The translations under genes and the position numbers were made by a program. Positions 25,806 to 33,678 of a stretch of 51,152 nt of DNA are shown here, one piece after another (position 1 is the stretch's first letter; every line of letters starts with the position of its first letter). The notes beneath the pieces are model-generated. The model was not told the DNA's origin. It saw only the letters and a program-made list of their open reading frames with translations, and did not search any database. The stretch spans positions 1 to 51,152 of the forward strand of contig JAHEBU010000014.1 of the NCBI GenBank assembly GCA_024642115.1. Direction: 5' to 3'. The stretch is from Marivivens sp. (GTDB lineage: Bacteria > Pseudomonadota > Alphaproteobacteria > Rhodobacterales > Rhodobacteraceae).

Positions 25806-25841
25806 GTCAGTCGCCCCGAGATTCTGAATTTTGAAAAAGGG

Positions 25842-25891
25842 CCGGACACCGCGCTGCGGGTCCGGAAGGGGCCGCGCCCGAAGGCGCGGCC
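25842..25891. other. Intercistronic hairpins between the binding-protein and permease genes
   Basis: GGCCGCGCC-CGAA-GGCGCGGCC at 25870-25891 is a perfect 9-bp stem with a CGAA loop. Ahead of it on the plus strand, CCGGAC (25842) pairs with GTCCGG (25860). Such stems after the periplasmic binding protein gene commonly protect its mRNA so that it is made in excess over the permeases. No T-run follows, so full termination is unlikely. Confidence 0.6.
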
Positions 25892-25904
25892 GATCAGCAG
25901 AGCC

Positions 25905-27251
25905 TTAGGCCCCGTTGTTGCACTGACCCAGATCGCCACCGGCGAACATGGGGTTGTCGGGTTCGTATTCGACCTGGGCGCGGGGCGTGATTTCCACGAT
26001 GTCCAGCGTGTCGAATTCGTCGGTCGGCTCGTCCTTGCCCTTCATGACCAGCACGTCCTTGAAGCACTGGTGGTCAGCGGCACGATAGGACGTCGGGCCG
26101 TTGCCCAGTCCGTCGAAGTCGAAGCCTTCCAGAGCCGCAACCACGGCGCAGGGTTCGAACGATCCGGCGCGGGCGACCGCATCGGCATAGAGCATGGTCT
26201 GCGCATAGCAGGTCTGCGCGGCGTTCGAGGGCGGGAAGCCATACTTGGTCCCGAAAGACTGAACGAAGGCCTTGGTGCCTGCATCCTCAAGCTTCCAGTT
26301 CCAGTTCATCGAGCCATAGACGCCCTTGATGTTGGCACCGGCACCCTTGGCCATCAGTTCCGAATAGAGCGGAACGACGATTTCGAACTGCTTGCCGTTC
26401 ACCATCTTGTCGCGCAGGCCGAACTGCACGGCCTGGGTCAGCGAGTTGACCATGTTGGCGCCGTAGTGGTTCAGAACCAGCACGTCCGCGCCCGAGTTCA
26501 GGACGGGGGCGATGTAGGACGAGAAGTCGGTTTCGGCCAGCGGGGTCAGAACGTTGTTGACGGTCTTCCAACCCAGAGCTTCGGTCGCGGCGGCGATCGA
26601 GGCCTGCTGGGTCCAGCCCCAGGTGTAGTCGGCGGTCAGGTGATAGGCCTGACGGTCGGTGCCGTAAGCCTTGCCCAGCACGGGGGCCAGCGCCTGACCG
26701 GACATGTAGGCGTTGAAGAAGTGACGGAAGCCGTTTGCCTTCTTGTCCTTGCCGGTGGTGTCGTTGGAGTGGGTCAGCGCGGCCATGAAGATCACGCCGG
26801 CCTCTTGGCAAAGCCCCTGCACGGCCACGGCCACACCGGACGACGACCCGCCCGAGATCATGACAGCGCCGTCTTTCTGGATCATCGACTGGGCCGAGGC
26901 GCGGGCCACGTCCGATTTGGTCTGGGTGTCGCCGGTCACATAGGCGACCTTCTTGCCCAGGATCCCCGTGCCGTCCAGAGCCTTGGACGAGAAGGTGGAC
27001 ATCATCCCGCCGTCGCCTTCACCGTTCAGGTGTTCGACAGCAAGTTCGAAGGCGCGCAGTTCGTCGGCACCTTCGTCAGCATAGGGGCCGGACTGCGGCA
27101 CGTTGAAGCCAAAGGTGACGGTGTCGCCGGTCGGCTCGTTGGTGTAGGCCGAGGCGCGCGAAGTGAAGATGGTCGGCAGAGCAAGCCCCGCGCCGGTCAC
27201 GACCGTCCCGGTCTTGAGCAGCCCGCGACGGGTGAAGTTCGATTTGGACAT
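25905..27251 (-). CDS. Tat-exported substrate-binding protein of the Liv-type importer
   Basis: 448 residues from the ATG at 27251. The N-terminus SNFTRRGLLKTGTVVTGAG is a twin-arginine signal (R8, R9), so it is exported folded. The mature part is a periplasmic binding protein type I: VTFGFNVPQSGPYADEGADELRAFELAVEHLN, AVMISGGSSSGVAVAVQGL, YHLTADYTWGWTQQ and ADVLVLNHYGANMVN. The family contains amino acid, amide, urea and short-chain acid binders. With acsA closing the operon, a carboxylate or acetate-yielding ligand is more likely than a branched-chain amino acid. The first gene of the operon; divergent from the ScfR-type regulator. Confidence 0.9.
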   Translation of the reverse strand: MSKSNFTRRGLLKTGTVVTGAGLALPTIFTSRASAYTNEPTGDTVTFGFNVPQSGPYADEGADELRAFELAVEHLNGEGDGGMMSTFSSKALDGTGILGKKVAYVTGDTQTKSDVARASAQSMIQKDGAVMISGGSSSGVAVAVQGLCQEAGVIFMAALTHSNDTTGKDKKANGFRHFFNAYMSGQALAPVLGKAYGTDRQAYHLTADYTWGWTQQASIAAATEALGWKTVNNVLTPLAETDFSSYIAPVLNSGADVLVLNHYGANMVNSLTQAVQFGLRDKMVNGKQFEIVVPLYSELMAKGAGANIKGVYGSMNWNWKLEDAGTKAFVQSFGTKYGFPPSNAAQTCYAQTMLYADAVARAGSFEPCAVVAALEGFDFDGLGNGPTSYRAADHQCFKDVLVMKGKDEPTDEFDTLDIVEITPRAQVEYEPDNPMFAGGDLGQCNNGA

Positions 27252-27473
27252 GGTGATCCTCCCTGATCGTGGAACGCCGCCGACCCCTCCTCGGGCCGGG
27301 CGGCAGGCATTTTTACAATGCTGTGCCATTATCGCGTGTGTTCCGAAAATTTCGCAACAACCTGCTCTGATAACTAGATTATTTTGTAAAGACTTACACA
27401 GAGATTAACGCTATCCTGTAAATTGATTTTCTCGCAGGTGCAGAAACGGATTGAAAACGTTGAAAGAAACCGC
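27252..27473. promoter_or_regulatory. Divergent promoter region with TGTAA/TTACA half sites
   Basis: This 222-bp AT-rich gap separates the ABC/acsA operon from the ScfR-type regulator. TGTAA-AGAC-TTACA at 27385-27398 is an inverted repeat. Related cores occur at 27312-27318 (TTTACAA) and 27416-27422 (CTGTAAA). The arrangement suits a dimeric regulator that controls both directions. Known ScfR/RamB sites are TTTGCAAA-like, so the match is partial. Confidence 0.5.
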
Positions 27474-28784
27474 ATGTCGCAACGTCAACTGACCGGGTCG
27501 CGCCTGCGCGCCCGCAGGCTGGATCTGGGGATCGGTCAGGCTGTGCTCGCCCAGACCGTGGGCATTTCAGGGTCCTACCTCAACCTGATCGAACACAACC
27601 GCCGCAGAATCGGCGGAAAGATCCTGAACGATCTGGCCCGTGTGCTGCGTGTCGATCCGGCGGTTCTGACCGACGGGGCAGAAACCGGCCTGATCGACAG
27701 CCTGCGCGCCGCCGCATCTGCCGATCCGGCTGCGGGGGCCGAACTGCCCCGGACCGAGGAATTCGCGGGCCGCTTTCCGGGGTGGGCGGCGTTGGTGCTG
27801 GCCCAACAGCGCCGTCTTGCCACGCTGCACCGGCAGGTGCAGGCGTTGACCGACAGGCTTGCCCACGATCCGCAACTGGCCACCTCGCTGCACGAGGTTC
27901 TGTCGGCCGCCACCTCGATCCGGTCCACCGCGTCGATCCTTGTGGGGGACGAAGGGCTGGACGCCGACTGGCAACGCCGGTTTTCCCGCAACGTCTATGA
28001 CGACAGCCAGAAACTGGCCGAGGCGAGCCGGGCACTGGTCGCCTATCTGGATGCCCCCAGCGAGGCTGGCGGCGGCCCGCTGACCCCGATGGAAGAGGTT
28101 GAGGCGTTTCTGGAGGCGCAGGGTTGGCATCTGGCCGATCTGGAGGCGGGGGACGAGGCGACATTTGCCAAGACGTTCGAGGCGTTCTTTTCAACCCGCA
28201 ACCGCAGCCCGGCCGGGGCCGTTCTGGCCCGGATCATGGCAGACAGATACCGGGCCGATGCTCAGGCGCTGCCATTCGATCCGTTCGTTTCCGCAGCGAC
28301 AGAGGCTCATTGGGAGCCCGCCGCCCTGTCCGCCCGGTTTGCCGTGCCCCTTGCCACGGTGATGCGCCGTCTGGCGCTGCTGCCTGCCGGCCACGGCCAG
28401 CCGCCGATGGGCCTGATCCGGTGCGACGGGGCGGGGGCGCTGACACTGATCCGCCCTGTTGCCGGACTAAGCCTGCCGCGTGGCGGGGCGGCTTGCCCCC
28501 TCTGGCCGCTGTTTTCCGCCCTTGGCCAGCCGGGCCGTCCGATCCGCCGAACGGTCGTTTTGCCCGGTGAACCCGCCCGCCGGGTCCTGTGCTATGCTGT
28601 GGCCGATCCAGTGGGTCAGGCTGGCTTTGACGCGCCGCAGGTGATCGAGGGGACGATGCTGATGGTGGCCGACGCGCCCGCTGTTCCGCTGGTCGATCCG
28701 GTCGGCATCAGTTGCCGCATCTGCCCACGGGATCGGTGCGCCGCACGGCGCGAACCGTCGATCCTCACGGGTGCTTTGACTTGA
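27474..28784 (+). CDS. ScfR/RamB-type transcriptional regulator (short-chain acyl-CoA regulator family)
   Basis: 436 residues from the ATG at 27474. Residues 5-62 are an XRE-type HTH (LRARRLDLGIGQAVLAQTVGISGSYLNLIEHNRR). A middle region corresponds to the degenerate ImmA/IrrE-like part, without an HExxH. The C-terminal domain carries ACPLWPLFSAL and ends with CRICPRDRCAARREPS, a Cys cluster (C-x2-C-x4-C) typical of these regulators. Relatives (RamB, PccR, MccR) sense acyl-CoAs and control acetate or propionate assimilation. Divergent from the ABC/acsA operon, which is therefore its probable target. A 52-bp gap separates it from the receiver gene. Confidence 0.88.
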   Translation: MSQRQLTGSRLRARRLDLGIGQAVLAQTVGISGSYLNLIEHNRRRIGGKILNDLARVLRVDPAVLTDGAETGLIDSLRAAASADPAAGAELPRTEEFAGRFPGWAALVLAQQRRLATLHRQVQALTDRLAHDPQLATSLHEVLSAATSIRSTASILVGDEGLDADWQRRFSRNVYDDSQKLAEASRALVAYLDAPSEAGGGPLTPMEEVEAFLEAQGWHLADLEAGDEATFAKTFEAFFSTRNRSPAGAVLARIMADRYRADAQALPFDPFVSAATEAHWEPAALSARFAVPLATVMRRLALLPAGHGQPPMGLIRCDGAGALTLIRPVAGLSLPRGGAACPLWPLFSALGQPGRPIRRTVVLPGEPARRVLCYAVADPVGQAGFDAPQVIEGTMLMVADAPAVPLVDPVGISCRICPRDRCAARREPSILTGALT

Positions 28785-28836
28785 CGCCGTAATCCCGCGA
28801 TAGTCGGGCAAAGTCCGCCTTGGGAGGGGCGTGAGG

Positions 28837-29217
28837 ATGGGCAAACGCGTCCTTCTGATCGAAGATGAACCGAACATCATCGAGGCGATCAGTTTCATCC
28901 TGAGCCGCGACGGCTGGACCGTGCATACCCATGCCAATGGCGAGACTGCCAATGACCGGGTTCGTGCCACGCCGCCCGATGTCGTCATCCTTGACGTCAT
29001 GCTGCCCGGCAAGAGCGGCTTTGACATCCTGCGCGACCTGCGGGCTGATGCCGCCACGGTCCAATTGCCCGTTCTGATGTTGACCGCCCGCGGCCAGACC
29101 CGCGACCGCGACGAGGCGATGCGTCTGGGGGCCAACCGGTTCATGACCAAGCCCTTTTCCAATGCCGAAGTGCTGGAGGCGGTGCGTGCCCTGGCCCGGC
29201 CCATGACCGAGACATGA
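28837..29217 (+). CDS. Stand-alone receiver (CheY-like) response regulator
   Basis: 126 residues from the ATG at 28837, with GGGAGGGG about 8 bases upstream; a GTG at 28831 is too close to that site. E9/D10/E11 acidic pocket, phosphoacceptor D53 (VVILDVMLPGKSG), T84 in MLTARGQ, K105 in FMTKPFS. There is no output domain, so it must act by protein contact or as a phosphate relay. Its stop overlaps the next start as ATGA. Likely partner of the SLC5-fused kinase two genes on. Confidence 0.92.
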   Translation: MGKRVLLIEDEPNIIEAISFILSRDGWTVHTHANGETANDRVRATPPDVVILDVMLPGKSGFDILRDLRADAATVQLPVLMLTARGQTRDRDEAMRLGANRFMTKPFSNAEVLEAVRALARPMTET

Positions 29218-29474
29218 GCCGCTCGCCCGTTTTCCTCGCCCGCGCCAGCTATCGCCAGCGGCGGTTGCGCGATGCGATCCGCGCCCTGCCGGTTCTGGGC
29301 GGCGTGCTGTGCCTGATCCCGCTGCTGTGGCCCCATGCCGGGGCCGAGGCGCAGCGCACGTCGTCCGCCATCATCTATCTGTTCGTTGTCTGGACACTGT
29401 TGATCGTGCTGGCCGCCGTTCTGTCCCGCCTTGTCCGCCCCGATCCGGCCCCGGACGCGACCGAGGACGCGTGA
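29214..29474 (+). CDS. Small two-segment membrane protein in the kinase operon
   Basis: 86 residues with a basic N-terminus (RASYRQRRLRDAIRA), two membrane segments (about 25-42 and 51-72) and an acidic C-terminus. It overlaps both neighbours (ATGA with the receiver, TGATG with the kinase). Size and place recall the small DUF4212-type partner of ActP-like solute symporters, so it may be a subunit of the SLC5 domain encoded next, but the sequence does not clearly match and I treat the role as unknown. Confidence 0.75.
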   Translation: MSRSPVFLARASYRQRRLRDAIRALPVLGGVLCLIPLLWPHAGAEAQRTSSAIIYLFVVWTLLIVLAAVLSRLVRPDPAPDATEDA

Positions 29475-32158
29475 TGCTGACCTTCAACCTACTGGTCGTC
29501 ATCTCGCTGGCCTATGTAGCGTTCTTGTTCACCATTGCCTTTGCCGCCGAACGCCGGGCTGCGCGAGGGCAGGATGCGTGGCTGCGCTCTCCGCTCATCT
29601 ACACCCTGTCGCTGTCGATCTATTGCACGGCCTGGACGTTTTATGGTGCGGTCGGATATGCCGCCCGGTCGGGGCTGGAGTATCTGACGATCTATCTGGG
29701 GCCTACCATCGTCGTGATCGGCTGGTGGTGGGTGGTGCGCAAGCTGGTGCGGATCGGCCGGGCGCAGCGGATCACGTCGGTCGCTGACCTGATCTCGTCC
29801 CGCTTTGGCAAATCGACGGCGCTGGGCGTGCTGGTGACCCTGATCGCCGTGGTCGCCGCCACCCCCTATATCGCGCTGCAATTGCAGTCGGTGACGCTGT
29901 CATTCGCCGTGTTTGCCGACGGGACGGGGACAAGCTGGGGCGAGGGTGAGTTGAACGCGGCGGCGCTGGCCGTGGCCGCTGGGCTGGTCCTGTTTACCAT
30001 CCTGTTTGGCACCCGCAATCTGGACGCCAACGAACGCCACCACGGGGTTGTCATGGCCATCGCTGCCGAGGCGGTCATCAAGCTGTGCGCGTTGGTCACC
30101 GTGGGCATCTTTGTCGTCTGGGGGATCGCGGGGGGGCCGGCGCAAACCTTGGCCCTGATCGACGCCTCGCCCATATCCGCCTGGACCCAAAGCGGGTCAC
30201 GCTGGGTGGGCCTGACGTTTGTGTCTGGTGCTGCCTTCCTGTGCCTGCCGCGCATGTTTCAGGTGCTGGTGGTCGAAAATTCGGACGAACGCCATCTGGC
30301 TACGGCAAGCTGGGCGTTTCCCCTGTATCTGATGGTGATGAGCCTGTTCGTGGTGCCGATCGCGGTCGTGGGCCTGAACCTGATGCCTGCCGGATCGAAC
30401 CCGGACTTGTTCGTGCTGACCGTGCCGCTGTCCCAAGGACACGAAGGGCTGGCGGTGTTTTCGTTCCTTGGCGGATTTTCCTCGGCCACGTCGATGGTGA
30501 TTGTCGCCACGATTGCCCTGTCCACTATGGTTTCCAACCACATCGTGGTGCCCCTTTGGTTGTCGTCGCAGCGGCAGGGGGCGATGATGTCGGGCGACGT
30601 GCGGGCGGTGGTTCTGCTGTCGCGGCGGCTGTCCATCGCAGGCGTGCTGGGGCTGGGATACGTCTATTACCGGCTGTCGGGTGGGGGGACCGCGCTGGCG
30701 GCCATCGGCCTGATCTCGTTCACAGGTGCTGTGCAGATCCTGCCCGCGATGCTGGGCGGGTTGTTCTGGCGGGGGGCCACCCGCTGGGGGGCGGCGGCGG
30801 GGCTGACACTGGGCTTTGCGGTCTGGGCGTGGTCGCTGTTTCTGCCCAGCTTTGGGGCTGGCGCGGTGATTCCGGCCGACGTGTTGGCCCATGGCCCCTG
30901 GGGGATCGGATGGCTACGCCCGCAGGCGATGTTCGGGATCGTTGGCATGGACCCGGTGGTCCACGCCGTATTCTGGTCGATGCTGGTGAATGCCGGAGCG
31001 TTCTTTGTGGGGTCAGTCCTGACGTTCCCCACCCCGATGGAGCGGTTGCAGGGCGCCCAATTTGTCAACGTGTTCGAACATTCCACCGGCACCCGTGCCT
31101 GGGCGCAATCGGCGGCCGAGGCCGAGGATCTGCTGATCATGTCCCAGCGCATCCTTGGCCCTTCCGAGGCGCAGGCGATTTTCCAACGCGAGGCGGCCCG
31201 GCAGGGCAAGGTCGGCTATCTGCCCGACGTGACGCCCGGTTTCGTGGACCTGCTGGAACGCGAACTGGCCGGATCGGTTGGGGCGGCTACCGCCCACGCG
31301 ATGATCGGGCAGTTGATCGAGGGGGCCAGCGTTTCGGTCGAAGATCTGATCCGCGTGGCCGACGAGGCAGCGCAGATTCTGGAATATTCCAACCGGCTCG
31401 AGGCCAAATCGGCCGAACAGGACCGCACCGCCCGCGCCCTGCGCGATGCCAATGAAAAACTGACTGCGCTGTCCATCCAGAAGGACGCGTTCCTGAGCCA
31501 GATCAGCCACGAATTGCGCACGCCCATGACCTCGATCCGGTCGTTTTCGGAAATCCTGCGCGATGGCGGGATGGAAGCGGTAGATCAGGAAAAATACGCG
31601 GGGATCATCCATGCCGAGGCGCTGCGTCTGACCCGCCTGCTGGACGACCTGCTGGATCTGAGCGTGCTGGAAAACGGGCAGGTGACGCTCAACGTCGAAA
31701 CCGGCTCCTTGCGCGACCTCATCGACCGGGCGGTGTCGGCGGCGGGGCTGCGGGCGGACGGTATCCGGATCGCCCGGCGCAAGAGCGACGAGGCGGTCCC
31801 GCTGACCACCGACCTGGACCGGTTGACGCAGGTGTTCATCAACCTGATCGCCAATGCCCAGAAATATTGCACCGCCGCCCAACCTGAACTGCGCATTGTC
31901 GTGCAGCGGTCGGCGGGCGGGACAACGGTCGATTTCATAGATAATGGCGCGGGGATCGAGGCGCGCAGCCAACAGGTGATTTTCGAGAAATTCTCGCGTT
32001 TGGCCGATCATGGCAAGGCCGGGGGCGCGGGTCTGGGCCTGGCCATCTGCCGCGAGATTATGGCGCGGTTGGGCGGCACCATCGCCTATCTGCCGGGGCA
32101 GGGCGGGGCTGCGTTTCGCGTGACGCTGCCCAAGGCCGAGGCGCTGGCGGCGGAATAA
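29474..32158 (+). CDS. SLC5-type transporter domain fused to histidine kinase (CrbS/CbrA-like)
   Basis: 894 residues from the ATG at 29474, 1-bp overlap with the preceding stop. Residues 1-520 form a sodium:solute symporter-like domain of 12-13 membrane segments (for example ISSRFGKSTALGVLVTLIAVVAATPYIALQLQS and FSSATSMVIVATIALSTMVSNHIVVPL). A linker of about 100 residues that may be a STAC domain follows, then a coiled coil (ILEYSNRLEAKSAEQ...) and a kinase: H679 in SQISHELRTPM, N box NLIANAQKYC, G box GAGLGLAICREIM. In Vibrio and Pseudomonas, CrbS kinases of this build switch on acs. Here acsA lies 8 kb away across the divergent regulator. Confidence 0.9.
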   Translation: MLTFNLLVVISLAYVAFLFTIAFAAERRAARGQDAWLRSPLIYTLSLSIYCTAWTFYGAVGYAARSGLEYLTIYLGPTIVVIGWWWVVRKLVRIGRAQRITSVADLISSRFGKSTALGVLVTLIAVVAATPYIALQLQSVTLSFAVFADGTGTSWGEGELNAAALAVAAGLVLFTILFGTRNLDANERHHGVVMAIAAEAVIKLCALVTVGIFVVWGIAGGPAQTLALIDASPISAWTQSGSRWVGLTFVSGAAFLCLPRMFQVLVVENSDERHLATASWAFPLYLMVMSLFVVPIAVVGLNLMPAGSNPDLFVLTVPLSQGHEGLAVFSFLGGFSSATSMVIVATIALSTMVSNHIVVPLWLSSQRQGAMMSGDVRAVVLLSRRLSIAGVLGLGYVYYRLSGGGTALAAIGLISFTGAVQILPAMLGGLFWRGATRWGAAAGLTLGFAVWAWSLFLPSFGAGAVIPADVLAHGPWGIGWLRPQAMFGIVGMDPVVHAVFWSMLVNAGAFFVGSVLTFPTPMERLQGAQFVNVFEHSTGTRAWAQSAAEAEDLLIMSQRILGPSEAQAIFQREAARQGKVGYLPDVTPGFVDLLERELAGSVGAATAHAMIGQLIEGASVSVEDLIRVADEAAQILEYSNRLEAKSAEQDRTARALRDANEKLTALSIQKDAFLSQISHELRTPMTSIRSFSEILRDGGMEAVDQEKYAGIIHAEALRLTRLLDDLLDLSVLENGQVTLNVETGSLRDLIDRAVSAAGLRADGIRIARRKSDEAVPLTTDLDRLTQVFINLIANAQKYCTAAQPELRIVVQRSAGGTTVDFIDNGAGIEARSQQVIFEKFSRLADHGKAGGAGLGLAICREIMARLGGTIAYLPGQGGAAFRVTLPKAEALAAE

Positions 32159-32234
32159 CCTTAACTCGTTGGTAAGGATGCGCGGGCTAGGGTCGGCACA
32201 GATCTAGAACGGGCCCCAGGATGACCGACCCAAG

Positions 32235-33173
32235 ATGACTGACAAGGCGCAGATTTCCATCCTAAGACGCATGGCCAAGGTGGCCCTGCCCATCGACGAC
32301 CCGGCGGTCATGACCCCGTCGCGCGCCCTGCGGCAGGCGTTTTCCCGCGCCGCTGAAACGTCCGTGCAACTGGCCGTGACCGTCCTTGGCGTGACCGAGG
32401 AGGAAGGCCCGCTTGAACAGATGCTCGACCAGATCGACGAGGCGCATCTGTTGGTCGAAGTGGTCGGACAAGGGATGTTGGCCGGTCTGGCCGCGATGGA
32501 TGTGCAGACCCGGTCAGCGGTGATCGAACTGTCCACCATGGGCAAGCTTTCGGCGGTGGCGGCCGTGCCACGCCCGGTCACCGGGACCGATGTCATGCTG
32601 TGCACCCCGCTGGTGGCGGAATTCCTGACGCTGCTGCCGGGATTTTGCGCAGACACCACGCTGGATGGCTGGGCCGACGGCTATGTGGCCGGGGGTCGGA
32701 TCGCCTCGCGCCGGGCGGCAGGGTTGCGGTTGCCCGATGCAGTCTACCGGATCGCCCGCCTGACGCTCGATTTCGGGGGCGCCGCCCGGCAGGGCGAGGT
32801 TGTGCTGATGCTGCCCGCTCACCACGCCGAAGCGCCACCACCGCCAGTCGCCGATGCCCCGTCGAAATGGGCCGAGCAGATGGTCGAGGCGGTGGGCGCG
32901 GCCCCCGCCAACCTGCATGCCGTGCTGCACCGGCTGCGCCTGCCCATCCACCAGGTCGAAGCCTTTGATGTGGGGCAGGTGATCCCGTTGCCCGGCGTAA
33001 CCGTGAGTTCCGTCCGACTCGAAGGGCCAGATGGCGCGCTGGCTGCCCGCGCCCGGTTGGGACAGGTGTCGGGCATGCGGGCCGTGCGAATCGAGGCGAT
33101 GCCGGTTCCCGAACTCAAGGACGTGGTGCCAAACCGACCCGAGAGGACCCCTGCCCTTGAGGGGACAAATTAG
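32235..33173 (+). CDS. FliM/FliN-family (SpoA domain) protein
   Basis: 312 residues. The C-terminal 80 residues (LRLPIHQVEAFDVGQVIPLPG ... ARLGQVSGMRAVRI) match the SpoA/FliN domain, and the middle (GLAAMDVQTRSAVIELSTMGKLS...RPVTGTDVMLCTPLVAEFL) resembles the FliM core. No clear CheY-binding EIDAL-type N-terminal peptide is seen. No other flagellar gene is in the window. It lies 76 bp after the kinase gene, possibly in the same transcript. It may be a diverged switch protein acting on the flagellar motor or in another complex. Confidence 0.8.
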   Translation: MTDKAQISILRRMAKVALPIDDPAVMTPSRALRQAFSRAAETSVQLAVTVLGVTEEEGPLEQMLDQIDEAHLLVEVVGQGMLAGLAAMDVQTRSAVIELSTMGKLSAVAAVPRPVTGTDVMLCTPLVAEFLTLLPGFCADTTLDGWADGYVAGGRIASRRAAGLRLPDAVYRIARLTLDFGGAARQGEVVLMLPAHHAEAPPPPVADAPSKWAEQMVEAVGAAPANLHAVLHRLRLPIHQVEAFDVGQVIPLPGVTVSSVRLEGPDGALAARARLGQVSGMRAVRIEAMPVPELKDVVPNRPERTPALEGTN

Positions 33174-33678
33174 GGACAGTGAATTTGGCGGCCTCTTTGG
33201 TCTTTGGGAAAGGACCGGACAGGTCAGGTGAGTCCCTCGACATCTGTGGGGCCGGGCCACTGGCCAGGGCAAAGTCAGTCCCGTCGCGCAAGACCATGTT
33301 CAATGCCGCCCGCGGGGGCGACGCGCGCATGCCGCAGGGGCGACGCGCGCACGATTCGCGTTAGTTCATGTGCTTGGGGGGCGTTTTCCTGGCTGTTTGG
33401 TTCTTGCCGTCCAGCGGGTCGGACCGTGTGGGTTGGGTAAGAGTTGTCCTTTGGGTGCGAGAGGACCAGCACATTGAAGCGGCTTCATTGGCCCACATAT
33501 ATTGGGCGCAGGTCCAAGAGCGACGTTGCCCGCAGTCGTGGCGGGCCACGGACTCTTCGTGGGGCTATGCCCGGCCGGTCCAGTCTGTGCCGTTTGGCGA
33601 GACAGGAGGGCGAGGGGTTGGGTTAACCTCCGTCCTTTTGTCTGCCAGAGGGCCAGCAAATCGGGGCAGCCTGAACCG
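33174..33678. other. Gene-free convergent gap of about 500 bp
   Basis: It lies between the ends of two converging genes. It holds a 15-bp direct repeat GGGGCGACGCGCGCA at 33315-33329 and 33337-33351, a 13-bp palindrome TGAAGCGGCTTCA at 33475-33487, an AT-rich GCCCA..TGGGC hairpin just after it, and adjoining stems GCCCGC/GCGGGC and CCACG/CGTGG around 33528-33562. Open frames on both strands are Pro/Arg/Gly-rich and look like chance. A structured RNA is possible, but I cannot assign one. Confidence 0.5.

Noticed and set aside
33315-33351. Direct repeat GGGGCGACGCGCGCA as a possible CRISPR
   Set aside because: Only two 15-bp copies with a 7-bp gap; no array, no cas genes.
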